Source: a virus. From it: a DNA stretch of 43,842 nucleotides. A program made the position numbers and the translations under genes. Of the stretch, positions 14,274-20,459 are shown piece by piece. The notes beneath the pieces were generated by a model. The model was not told the DNA's origin and searched no databases. It was given only the letters and a program-made list of their open reading frames with translations. How positions within the stretch are numbered: position 1 is the first letter of the stretch; every line of letters begins with the position of its first letter. Location of the stretch: positions 1 to 43,842 of IMG/VR virus record IMGVR_UViG_3300036860_000538; one strand, given 5' to 3'.

Positions 14274-15427
14274 GGCGTCGTCGCCTTCCGCTTCGCGACG
14301 TTGGCCTCGAGGAACTTCACGAGATCTGCGGGTCGGCCCTTGTGCGCGCCGCGGAAGAGCGCCCGCTCCTTTTGCGCGATGCCGAGCTCGCTGAACAGGA
14401 CCTCGGCGCGGGCCTCGAGCGCCGAGTTCTCATCGTCGGAGCGCGAGGCAGGGCTTGAACCTGCGACCTCGGTCCGGGAGGGACCGCGCTCTTCCCCCGC
14501 ACCGGATGAGGGAGCGGATTCTGAGCTACTCGCGCGCGTCGCCGGCGAGCGATCAGCAGCCGGCGACGAAGGAAGGACTGACGTCGGGAAGATGTCGCGC
14601 TCGGGCTCATCCGGCGTCGGGACCTCGCGGCCATCGGTCAGCTCGGGGAGACCGATCGAGCGCGACTCGCCCTCGTCGGCCATGAGCAGCTCGCGCATGT
14701 TCCGCTCGCCGGACATCAGGACCTTCCCGAGCGTCGCCGGCGAGATGAGCTTGAGGGTGTGGACGATCTTCTTCTTCTGGTCCTCGGGTGAGATGACCTC
14801 CATCGGCTCGAGGCGCAGCTTCAGCGGGATCCCGGCAAGGCGACCGCCCGACAGCTGCATGACGAGCTCGATGCCGCCGCGGACGTCGAGGATCGAGTTG
14901 AGCGAGCCCGAATCCAGTTGGAACACCCCGATGCCCGGGACCTTCGGCAGCAGGAACATGAGGTTGAGGACCGGCTTGCAGAGATTGCGCTTCGCGAACG
15001 TGCAGTCCTTTGCCGGGCAGTCGAGCTCGCGCCACTCGACCTTCTTGGAGTCCGCGGTCGCGATCGCGTTGTCGAAGTCGGCCTGCGTCGGCGATGCCGG
15101 GAGCTTCTCGAGGTCGACCAGGCGCACCGCGTGCTCGCCGTCGCTCGTGCAGACCTTGCCGCGGCTGGCGGTGTACGACTTCCAGGCCACGCCGGCGACG
15201 CGGGCGACGTCGTCGGATGGGAAGACGACATCGAGCTCGCGGGGCTTCTCGCCGTAGACGGTCTTCACGGCGTCGGGACAGACGAAGAAATCCGTAGCCG
15301 ACGGGTACTCGGCGCCACGCTGGGACAGCTTCCTGATCCCGAGGTGGATCTTCCCCAGGCGAGGCAGGCGCCGCTGGTCCGTCAGCCCAGGCACGTCTCC
15401 GGAGGGTCGCCAGGTCGTCTCGGTCAC
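14270..15427 (-). CDS. phiC31 gp3-like (recombination directionality factor-like) protein
   Basis: 385 residues from GTG 15427 (GTGA overlap). The N-terminal 240 residues (PRLGKIHLGIRKLSQRGAEYPSATDFFVC, VAWKSYTASRGKVCTSDGEHAVRL, DCPAKDCTFAKRNLCKPVLNLMFLLPKVPGIGVFQLDSGS) match the gp3-like family, whose phiC31 and phiBT1 members act as directionality factors for serine integrases and may bind DNA. The Cys cluster (DCPAKDC...LC) is conserved-type. A Ser/Pro/Glu-rich linker follows and then a C-terminal helical part. The linker DNA contains a tRNA-like sequence (14440-14535). The integrase here is a tyrosine recombinase, so a directionality role is uncertain. Confidence 0.7.
   Translation of the reverse strand: MTETTWRPSGDVPGLTDQRRLPRLGKIHLGIRKLSQRGAEYPSATDFFVCPDAVKTVYGEKPRELDVVFPSDDVARVAGVAWKSYTASRGKVCTSDGEHAVRLVDLEKLPASPTQADFDNAIATADSKKVEWRELDCPAKDCTFAKRNLCKPVLNLMFLLPKVPGIGVFQLDSGSLNSILDVRGGIELVMQLSGGRLAGIPLKLRLEPMEVISPEDQKKKIVHTLKLISPATLGKVLMSGERNMRELLMADEGESRSIGLPELTDGREVPTPDEPERDIFPTSVLPSSPAADRSPATRASSSESAPSSGAGEERGPSRTEVAGSSPASRSDDENSALEARAEVLFSELGIAQKERALFRGAHKGRPADLVKFLEANVAKRKATTP
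14440..14535 (-). tRNA. tRNA-Gly(UCC)-like element with enlarged D-loop, inside a coding gene
   Basis: On the minus strand: a perfect seven-pair acceptor (GCGCGAG / CTCGCGC), T8 A9, D-stem GCTC/GAGC, a perfect five-pair anticodon stem (CGGTC/GACCG), variable loop AGGTC, T-arm GCAGG-TTCAAGC-CCTGC and discriminator T. These are canonical, and the discriminator fits tRNA-Gly. The D-loop is 31 nt instead of about 8, and the anticodon loop CCTCCCG has anticodon TCC but lacks U33 and A37/A38. It overlaps the linker of the gp3-like gene on the same strand. It may be a decayed tRNA caught in the gene, or an unusual tRNA. Confidence 0.45.
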
Positions 15428-15555
15428 GCCGACGCCTCGACCGCGACCGCGACGTTGCAGCCGCACGGCTTCTTCGTGAACGTGTGGACGCCCTTGCACT
15501 CGTAGGCCGGGTGCGGCTCGTGACCGCAGCCCGGGCATTCCTCGCGGAACGTCAT
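15424..15555 (-). CDS. 43-residue zinc-knuckle protein
   Basis: MTFREECPGCGHEPHPAYECKGVHTFTKKPCGCNV...: CxxCGH, C20, H24 and CGC give enough ligands for one zinc. ATG overlaps the upstream stop, and its own stop overlaps the gp3-like GTG. Small zinc proteins of this form are common next to recombination genes in actinophages. Function unknown. Confidence 0.6.
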   Translation of the reverse strand: MTFREECPGCGHEPHPAYECKGVHTFTKKPCGCNVAVAVEASA

Positions 15556-15881
15556 GACGCCACCGCCGCGCGCTCAGTGCGCTCTCGCCAGGGCAAGACC
15601 GTCCGGCAGCTCGCGCAGTAGGTCGCGATCGTCGAGTTCCCCCGCCCGCATTTCGGGCACGTCCGGCAGTCGCCCTCGCAGTAGAAGCGCGAGCCGGCCG
15701 GGATGACCTCGTTCAGGACGCGGCGCGCCTTCGGCCAGACATAGTGACCACCGCGACCCTCAGCGCCGCCGACGAGAACCGGGACGACCGGATCGTTGCG
15801 GTGCCACCACTCGCGCAGCCGCGCAATGAGGTTCAGCTCATGCGTTGGGATGAGGCGCACCGGTCGGACGAGTCCGCTCAT
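15552..15881 (-). CDS. Zinc-ribbon protein
   Basis: 109 residues. Helical N-terminus (THELNLIARLREWWHRND), then CEGDCRTCPKCGRGNSTIATYCASCRTVLPW, with two CxxC pairs forming a zinc ribbon. Overlaps both neighbours by ATGA. Probably a nucleic-acid-binding accessory. Confidence 0.65.
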   Translation of the reverse strand: MSGLVRPVRLIPTHELNLIARLREWWHRNDPVVPVLVGGAEGRGGHYVWPKARRVLNEVIPAGSRFYCEGDCRTCPKCGRGNSTIATYCASCRTVLPWRERTERAAVAS

Positions 15882-16057
15882 CGGCCGACGACCGCCTGGA
15901 AGATCTGGACGACGGCGCCGACGGCAAGAGCGATCCAGACATAGAGCACGACCACCTCGTGCCGCGGAAGCGGCGCGACGACCCAGACATGCGTCCGCCG
16001 TCGGTGCCGGGTGCCGATACGCGGGTCGTAGGCCGGTCTGGTCATCCGGTCGCTCAT
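15878..16057 (-). CDS. Small membrane protein
   Basis: 59 residues: a basic N-terminus (MSDRMTRPAYDPRIGTRHRRRTHVW) then one hydrophobic helix (EVVVLYVWIALAVGAVVQIFQAVVG). Positive-inside rule places the N-terminus in the cytoplasm. ATGA overlaps on both sides. No family recognised. Confidence 0.55.
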   Translation of the reverse strand: MSDRMTRPAYDPRIGTRHRRRTHVWVVAPLPRHEVVVLYVWIALAVGAVVQIFQAVVGR

Positions 16058-16311
16058 GCCGAGGCCTCGCGCTTCACGTTCTCGAGGGCGCGGTCAGCCT
16101 CCTCGGCGAGCCAGCGGTCGAAGGCGGCGCGCGGGATCCGGATGCGGCGGCCGGCGCGGGTGTGCGGGATGCGGCCCTCGGCAATCAGCTGGTAGACGCG
16201 GTTCTCGCTGAGGCCCACCATCCCCGCGACATCGTTGACCGTCAAGAACACCGTCTCCGTCGCCTCCTTTGTTGTCCCGTCAGGCCCAGTGGCCTTGACT
16301 CCTGTCTGCAT
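16054..16311 (-). CDS. HTH_17 excisionase-like DNA-binding protein
   Basis: 85 residues. TVNDVAGMVGLSENRVYQLIAEGRIPHTRAGRRIRIPRAAFDRWL is a textbook MerR/excisionase winged helix-turn-helix. It is the first gene of the leftward early operon and is divergent from the XRE repressor, the usual place of a Cro-like or Xis-like regulator. A second HTH_17 gene straddles the window ends, so which one serves excision is open. A putative promoter with TTGACA inside the 16337-16354 palindrome would start transcription very close to its ATG. Confidence 0.75.
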   Translation of the reverse strand: MQTGVKATGPDGTTKEATETVFLTVNDVAGMVGLSENRVYQLIAEGRIPHTRAGRRIRIPRAAFDRWLAEEADRALENVKREASA

Positions 16312-16354
16312 GGCGGGGTATCTTCACCCGCGCGACTGTGGCTGTCAAGCCACA
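16295..16354. promoter_or_regulatory. Divergent lysis-lysogeny control region with palindromic operator
   Basis: Plus strand: TTGACT (16295-16300), 18-bp spacer, TATCTT (16319-16324), a good promoter toward the repressor. Minus strand: TTGACA (16347..16342) toward the HTH_17 gene, with GAAGAT or AAGATA at 17-18 bp spacing. TGTGGCT-gtca-AGCCACA (16337-16354) is a perfect seven-base inverted repeat overlapping the minus -35 and the plus start site, suitable as a shared operator. Confidence 0.55.
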
Positions 16355-16410
16355 ATATCGACAGCACAGCCGCAGGGGAGCGTGCCGGTGGAGGCAATCG
16401 CGGTCCAGAT

Positions 16411-16433
16411 GCCTCGTAGCCGTGCTACGAGGC
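16411..16433. promoter_or_regulatory. Perfect 10-bp inverted repeat in repressor leader
   Basis: GCCTCGTAGC-CGT-GCTACGAGGC is a perfect hairpin/palindrome between the plus-strand promoter and the likely repressor start. It could be a second operator or an RNA hairpin in the leader. No U-tract follows, so it is not a normal terminator. Confidence 0.5.
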
Positions 16434-16444
16434 CCGTGGAGCCT

Positions 16445-16834
16445 ATGCGGCTCGGTTGGGTACTAAGTGACTCAATGGCGGCTGCTGCTGAGACGGTCGG
16501 CGAGCGCGTGCGGCGATATAGGCGTCTCAGGAAGCTCACCCAGGAGCAGCTCGCCGATACCGCCAGTGTCGACCGCAGCTACCTCGGGAAGATCGAGACG
16601 GGCGTCATCGTCGAGCCTGGCAGCGAGACGCTCAAGCGCCTCGCGCGTTCGCTCGAGATTCCACTCCGGTCGCTCGCCGAGCCGATGGGCTGGTACGACG
16701 GCGACTCCCCGGACGTGCTCGCGGCGGCCGAAGCTGAACTCCTCAACGACCCGAAGATTCCACCGGATCTGCGCGACCTTGCCGTCGGGGCTGTGCGGAT
16801 GGCCCGCCGCGCCAGGGAGGAACAGGCCGGCTAG
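16445..16834 (+). CDS. XRE-family phage repressor
   Basis: 129 residues from ATG 16445 (GGAG three bases upstream); GTG 16388 and ATG 16475 are alternatives. GERVRRYRRLRKLTQEQLADTASVDRSYLGKIETGVIVEPGSETLKRLARSLEIPLRSLAEP is a clear Cro/C1-type helix-turn-helix. The C-terminal part (VLAAAEAELLNDPKIPPDLRDLAVGAVRMARRA) is helical and could dimerise; no peptidase domain for RecA-induced cleavage is seen. It heads the only long plus-strand cluster and most likely represses the leftward early promoter. Confidence 0.75.
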   Translation: MRLGWVLSDSMAAAAETVGERVRRYRRLRKLTQEQLADTASVDRSYLGKIETGVIVEPGSETLKRLARSLEIPLRSLAEPMGWYDGDSPDVLAAAEAELLNDPKIPPDLRDLAVGAVRMARRAREEQAG

Positions 16835-16906
16835 CCATGGGACTGTTCCCTTTGGGCCGGTCGGACGTAATAGTGTTCAGCCTGACTACACATGGGGAGA
16901 CTCCGC

Positions 16907-17110
16907 ATGACTATCCGGCATCTTCCCCGCGGCCTGGCGCTCGTGCGCGTCGAGACCCCGATCGGGCGGATCGTCTGGGTCTCGGATCGCCTCTCGCCAG
17001 CAGAAGAGCGGGCGGCGCGGATCCTCGCCTGTGATCGAGTCCGGCAAGGTGCCCGCGCCGTCGTCCTCAGCGAGCTCGAGCTGTCCGCCGTGCTCGAGGG
17101 CGCAGCGTGA
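16907..17110 (+). CDS. Small protein of the lysogeny cluster
   Basis: 67 residues from ATG 16907 with GGGGAG eight bases upstream. TIRHLPRGLALVRVETPIGRIVWVSDRLSPAEERAARILACDRVRQGARAVVLSELELSAVL looks like a small alpha/beta domain. No family recognised. Same strand as the repressor, 72 bases downstream of it. Confidence 0.55.
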   Translation: MTIRHLPRGLALVRVETPIGRIVWVSDRLSPAEERAARILACDRVRQGARAVVLSELELSAVLEGAA

Positions 17111-17133
17111 ACATGGGTAGAGGAGGCGCGACG

Positions 17134-17205
17134 ATGCTCGTCGCAGATCTCTTCGACGATGGCCGACTGGACGGCTCGATCCTCATGAAGGCGGTCGGAG
17201 GCTGA
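17134..17205 (+). CDS. 23-residue ORF with strong RBS
   Basis: [30 protein letters not shown] lies seven bases before the ATG, and a Shine-Dalgarno for the next gene lies inside its end, so it may act as a leader peptide coupling translation to the next ORF. Too short for a function. Confidence 0.4.
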   Translation: MLVADLFDDGRLDGSILMKAVGG

Positions 17206-17210
17206 AGCTC

Positions 17211-17402
17211 GTGAAGGAATACAAGATCGAAAAGATCCAGGGCGGCGGAATGTTCAAGGCCGGCCTCATCGACGAGAAGAAGACGCAGGAACTCCTCGAC
17301 CGGATGAGTGGCGAGGGATGGCGGCTCGTCAGCAGCTGGGTCGAGATCCAGAGTGGCTCGAGCATGAACCTCTCGACGATCTGGGAGCGGGACAAGGCAT
17401 GA
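17211..17402 (+). CDS. DUF4177-like small protein
   Basis: 63 residues from GTG 17211 (GGAGG ten bases upstream). [50 protein letters not shown]...STIWERDK follows the pattern of DUF4177 proteins: an opening beta strand, a helix with a GW turn, and a closing strand. Function of the family is unknown. Its stop overlaps the lipoprotein ATG, so the two are coupled. Confidence 0.65.
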   Translation: MKEYKIEKIQGGGMFKAGLIDEKKTQELLDRMSGEGWRLVSSWVEIQSGSSMNLSTIWERDKA

Positions 17403-18052
17403 GGAGGCTCGTCTTCGTCGTGGCGATCGCACTCGCTGGGTGCGGGGAGCTGCAGGGCGCGAGCTCGCAGCGTCTCGGCTTCGTCGATGTCACGGCTACG
17501 CCGCTGCCCACCGACACGCCTGCGCCGACTCCTGTCCCGACGGGTCCACCGACCGCGACGCCGACGGACCTACCTACCCCGATACCGACGCCAGTGCCCA
17601 CCGTCGCTCCGACACCAACGGTCGCACCGACTCCAGCTCCAACGCCGGTCCCGACTCCCGAGCCGACTCCGCCGCCGCCAACACCGACGCCGATCTCATC
17701 GGCCGCGCTTGCGTCGCGCCCGGCGATCGCTGGCATGTATGTGAGCTCGAACGTCGTCAGCCGCGGCGCCTCGTTCATGTTCTCGGCGCATCTCACGTCG
17801 GTGGCGGGAATCGTCCAGGCCGTCGTCGAATTCACCGGCGCCGACGGCAAGAGTCAGGCCGCCTATAGCTACTTGAGGCTCGCATCTGGCACCGCGAACG
17901 ACGGGACTTGGACCGCGACGATCGCCGTGCCGACGCAGGCCGAGCCCGGCATGTGGAAGCTGCGCGGCTTCGGGATGGGCGACGCGGCAGGTCACTGGGA
18001 CGGCACGTATCCCGAGTCGTACGCCACGAGCTGCTCGATTTCGGTGCAGTGA
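17399..18052 (+). CDS. Prophage lipoprotein with PT-repeat stalk
   Basis: 217 residues. The N-terminus [16 protein letters not shown] is a lipoprotein signal with an LAGC lipobox (Cys15). Residues about 35-98 are a Pro/Thr stalk (TPTPxPTP repeats), then a C-terminal domain of about 115 residues with an Ig-like beta pattern ([53 protein letters not shown]). It should be anchored on the outer face of the membrane with the head domain held away from it. Co-transcription with the repressor marks it as a lysogenic-conversion gene; superinfection exclusion is a reasonable guess, as for other prophage lipoproteins. Confidence 0.75.
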   Translation: MRRLVFVVAIALAGCGELQGASSQRLGFVDVTATPLPTDTPAPTPVPTGPPTATPTDLPTPIPTPVPTVAPTPTVAPTPAPTPVPTPEPTPPPPTPTPISSAALASRPAIAGMYVSSNVVSRGASFMFSAHLTSVAGIVQAVVEFTGADGKSQAAYSYLRLASGTANDGTWTATIAVPTQAEPGMWKLRGFGMGDAAGHWDGTYPESYATSCSISVQ

Positions 18053-18079
18053 GGGGCGAACGCGCCTGGTCGCCGATCC

Positions 18080-18100
18080 CCGCCGGCCCGTACCCGGCGG
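18080..18100. terminator. Putative terminator between convergent genes
   Basis: CCGCCGG-7 nt-CCGGCGG forms a perfect seven-pair GC hairpin between the lipoprotein (+) and the small membrane protein gene (-). The following bases (agatgcgttcgttta) are only partly T-rich, so it is a weak intrinsic terminator on the plus strand. Confidence 0.4.
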
Positions 18101-18112
18101 AGATGCGTTCGT

Positions 18113-18466
18113 TTACCCGGTGCCGATGATCGGCTGGACCTTGTCGGCGACGGCCTGCACCGGGCCGCTGCCGTTCTTCTTCGTCGTGGTCGTGTAGACG
18201 ATCTGCGCGATCGCGTACACCGGCGCCCAGATGTGCCACCAGAAGCCGAAGAAGGCGCTGGGGTCGATGAGGTTGAACGCCGGAGCTCCAACCGCGCCGC
18301 CGAAGCCACCGGTTGCCCACGACGCGAGCGTTGCGATGACGAGCGTCGTGCCCATCGTGATGACCGCTGCGAGCCGGCCGCTGACCTTCGCGCCGAAGAG
18401 CACCTCCTGGACGAATGGGACGGCGAGGCCGGCGACGAACGCGGCGATGATCTGCGGACTTTCCAT
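18113..18466 (-). CDS. Holin-like membrane protein
   Basis: 117 residues with about three hydrophobic stretches (IIAAFVAGLAVPFVQEVLFGA, LAAVITMGTTLVIATLASWATGG, FFGFWWHIWAPVYAIAQIVYTT) and a Lys-containing C-terminal tail. AGGAGG overlaps the stop of the preceding gene. Last gene of the leftward late operon, directly after the hydrolase and another small membrane protein, the usual place of a holin. Confidence 0.65.
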   Translation of the reverse strand: MESPQIIAAFVAGLAVPFVQEVLFGAKVSGRLAAVITMGTTLVIATLASWATGGFGGAVGAPAFNLIDPSAFFGFWWHIWAPVYAIAQIVYTTTTKKNGSGPVQAVADKVQPIIGTG

Positions 18467-18468
18467 GC

Positions 18469-18642
18469 TTACCTCCTTTCCTCGGGGAACCTCACGCCCG
18501 ACACGAGCGGCGCGAGGCAGATGAGCATCAGGACAATGAGGACCGTTCGCAGGTCCTGACCAACATAGCCGCCACCTTGGCCGACGACGGCGACCGCGGC
18601 GATGACGAAGCCGACGATGTAGCAGAGTGTGCCGAGATTCAC
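18469..18642 (-). CDS. Small two-span membrane protein (second holin/antiholin candidate)
   Basis: 57 residues from GTG 18642, which overlaps the hydrolase stop (GTGA). Two hydrophobic helices (TLCYIVGFVIAAVAVVG and LRTVLIVLMLICLAPLV) separated by a short polar loop, ending in a charged tail. Co-translation with the hydrolase suggests a lysis role. Confidence 0.6.
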   Translation of the reverse strand: MNLGTLCYIVGFVIAAVAVVGQGGGYVGQDLRTVLIVLMLICLAPLVSGVRFPEERR

Positions 18643-19751
18643 GGCATCACCGGCGTCGGCGCGGTGCCAGGCTGCGGATCTCCGGTCTCGACGCCGTCGA
18701 CGAAGAAGCGGTTCTTGGCGATCGCGGGATCCCACCAGACCGTCGTGCTGAAGTCCGGCGACTCTCCCGAGTACTGCGCGCCGGGGAACGGTGGCGCCGG
18801 CGGCTTCGAGTAGAGCGTCTGGCCGATGAGCTGGATCGCGCGGTTGACCAGCGCGAGGTCGTGCGCCGGCGTGGACCCCGCGGCCACCTGCGTCCGCAGA
18901 TCTGCGAGCTCCTTGGCGTGCTCGCTCAGCACGGCTTTGATCGCCTCGTCGGTCTGGCGGACGTCCTCGCGGAACGCGATCGCATCGGGGTCGTCCTTGA
19001 ATGCCATGTCGTTCTCCTTCGTGAATTCGTCGATGACCGCCCAGTGCTCGTCGGTCATGTGCTGGTAGGACCAGACCGAGACCGCGCCGTCGCCGAACGC
19101 GCGGCGGTGCGCGGCGAGCTCGGCGAAACAGAACGCGATGGCGCTCCATAGGTCCGAGGCATCCTGGTCGGCGGCATAGAGGGCGGGCTCGATGTGACAG
19201 CCAGGGAACGCGCGATCCCATTCGGCCTCGCTCCACTCGAGCGCGCCGATCGCACTGCGGCCGCCGGTGCCGGCGTAGGCCTGCGGCCGCGCAACGTCAA
19301 GGCGGTTGAATTCCTCATACTGCCCGCCGGCGTCGTGGTAGCTCACGATCGGCAGGGGCGCATAGCTAAGGCGTTGGCCGGGCTGCCGACGCGCGAGCAG
19401 ATAGTTGACGAAGACACGCGCCTCGGTCGCGTGCCCATCCCATTCGACTTCCGCGTCCGCGCAATAGCCGACCCCGGCGCGCAGCGCGGTCTCGGCTTGG
19501 CCAGCGAGATCGACCGTCGGATAGACGTAGCCCCAGGCCTCGACTGGCACCCCCGCGGCGACACACCGCGCGATGAGCTCGCGCAATCGGCCCTGGCGGT
19601 CCCAGGCGCCGAAGGTCGAGAGACCATCGTGTGTCTTCACGATGAGGCCGACGTCGTAGGCCTTCGCCTTCGCGACGATCGCATCGAGATCGCCGCCCTC
19701 GCAGGCGTCCAGCGTCCAGACCCAGATCCAGATTCGGGGGTCGTTCACCAC
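18639..19751 (-). CDS. TIM-barrel glycoside hydrolase-like endolysin
   Basis: 370 residues from GTG 19751 (GAGGAG upstream). Residues 1-245 read as a (beta/alpha)8 barrel: IWIWVWTLDACEGGDLDAIVAKAKAYDVGLIVKTHDG, VEAWGYVYP, ADAEVEWDG (possible catalytic acids), LSYAPLPIVSYH, ARPQAYAG, EPALYAADQDASDLW, VSVWSYQHM. This resembles GH25-type and related barrels that cut peptidoglycan sugars. Residues 249-370 form a helix and a Pro-rich tail. An in-frame ATG at residue 249 has its own AAGGAG and could yield a separate C-terminal subunit. Followed by small membrane proteins, as in a lysis cassette. The exact bond cleaved is not known. Confidence 0.6.
   Translation of the reverse strand: MVNDPRIWIWVWTLDACEGGDLDAIVAKAKAYDVGLIVKTHDGLSTFGAWDRQGRLRELIARCVAAGVPVEAWGYVYPTVDLAGQAETALRAGVGYCADAEVEWDGHATEARVFVNYLLARRQPGQRLSYAPLPIVSYHDAGGQYEEFNRLDVARPQAYAGTGGRSAIGALEWSEAEWDRAFPGCHIEPALYAADQDASDLWSAIAFCFAELAAHRRAFGDGAVSVWSYQHMTDEHWAVIDEFTKENDMAFKDDPDAIAFREDVRQTDEAIKAVLSEHAKELADLRTQVAAGSTPAHDLALVNRAIQLIGQTLYSKPPAPPFPGAQYSGESPDFSTTVWWDPAIAKNRFFVDGVETGDPQPGTAPTPVMP
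19005..19020 (-). promoter_or_regulatory. Internal ribosome binding site and start in the endolysin gene
   Basis: GAAGGAG followed by AACGAC and ATG (19007..19005), in frame with the hydrolase. It would produce a 122-residue C-terminal polypeptide (MAFKDDPDAIAF...). Secondary translation of endolysin C-terminal domains is known in other phages. Confidence 0.45.
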
Positions 19752-19758
19752 TTACTCC

Positions 19759-20208
19759 TCATGGCGTCCGTCTGAGCAGCTGCTCGAGGATGAAGACGAG
19801 GAGAGCCCCGCTGCCGGTGAAGAGCACCGCCTGGAGCGGCGTCGTCAGCGTCGCGCGCCCGACCTTCTCTCCGGCGTCCCCGGTCGACTTCTTCTCGAGC
19901 GCCTCGACCCGCCGATCGGCCTCGTCCTGTTGGGCCTTGAGCTCGCGCCTCGAGGTCTCCCTTGCCTCCTCGACCTCCTTTCGCGTCGCGAAGTTGCCGC
20001 GCTCGCGGTCAATCTGCTCGCGGACCTCATTGGCCTTCGCGAACTTGCTGTCGGAGAGCTCGAGCTCGCGCGTGTGCTCGCGACGACCCGACTCCTCGGC
20101 CTTGTCATGCGCATCCCACCGCTGCTTCATCAGCTCGGAGAGCGCCGAGATCCGCTCGAGCGCAACCTCGACTTTTGTCTCGAGGCTCTGTCTGGGTGTC
20201 GTGCTCAT
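19759..20208 (-). CDS. Coiled-coil protein with C-terminal membrane anchor
   Basis: 149 residues from ATG 20208 (ATGA with a tiny upstream ORF). Residues 8-110 are a long charged coiled coil (SLETKVEVALERISALSELMKQRW ... VREQIDRERGNFATRKEVEEARETSRRELKAQQDEADRRVEALEKK), then one transmembrane helix (TPLQAVLFTGSGALLVFILEQLL) at the end. This is the build of XhlA-like lysis-accessory or spanin-like proteins. It precedes the endolysin by seven bases. Confidence 0.6.
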   Translation of the reverse strand: MSTTPRQSLETKVEVALERISALSELMKQRWDAHDKAEESGRREHTRELELSDSKFAKANEVREQIDRERGNFATRKEVEEARETSRRELKAQQDEADRRVEALEKKSTGDAGEKVGRATLTTPLQAVLFTGSGALLVFILEQLLRRTP

Positions 20209-20273
20209 ACGATCACGCAGAGGCCGCCGAGGACTCCGAGCCACTGGGCCGCGTCCTGCAGCGTCATCTGCAT
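20205..20273 (-). CDS. 22-residue hydrophobic ORF
   Basis: MQMTLQDAAQWLGVLGGLCVIV, preceded by AGGAAAGGA and coupled by ATGA to the coiled-coil protein. The end is hydrophobic enough for a short membrane insertion. Could be a leader peptide or micro-holin. Support is positional only. Confidence 0.35.
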   Translation of the reverse strand: MQMTLQDAAQWLGVLGGLCVIV

Positions 20274-20284
20274 CGTGTCCTTTC

Positions 20285-20446
20285 CTAGCCCCGTTGCTTC
20301 TTGCGCTGCTCGTCGAGCCAGTCGTGTGCGCGCTTGTACGCCGCGTCGACGTCGGTCGCGGTCGCGTCATCCCGGATCTGGATGATCTTCGCCTCGGTGT
20401 CGTCGCCGTTGCCGCGGCTCACATTCAGGCTGAGGTTCGTTGCCAT
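20285..20446 (-). CDS. Small hypothetical protein
   Basis: 53 residues (MATNLSLNVSRGNGDDTEAKIIQIRDD...AYKRAHDWLDEQRKKQRG) with AGGAGG before the ATG. Helical, charged C-terminus. It sits between the fibre gene and the lysis genes. No family recognised. Confidence 0.6.
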   Translation of the reverse strand: MATNLSLNVSRGNGDDTEAKIIQIRDDATATDVDAAYKRAHDWLDEQRKKQRG

Positions 20447-20459
20447 CTGGGACCTCCTT

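Noticed and set aside
17500-17690. CCGAC/CCGACTCC repeats as a regulatory repeat array
   Set aside because: They encode the PTPxPTP stalk of the lipoprotein and are explained by coding.
19759-20370. Longer start for the coiled-coil protein (203 residues)
   Set aside because: The extra N-terminus is Arg/Ser/Thr-rich antisense-like text and covers two small genes with good coupling; ATG 20208 is preferred.
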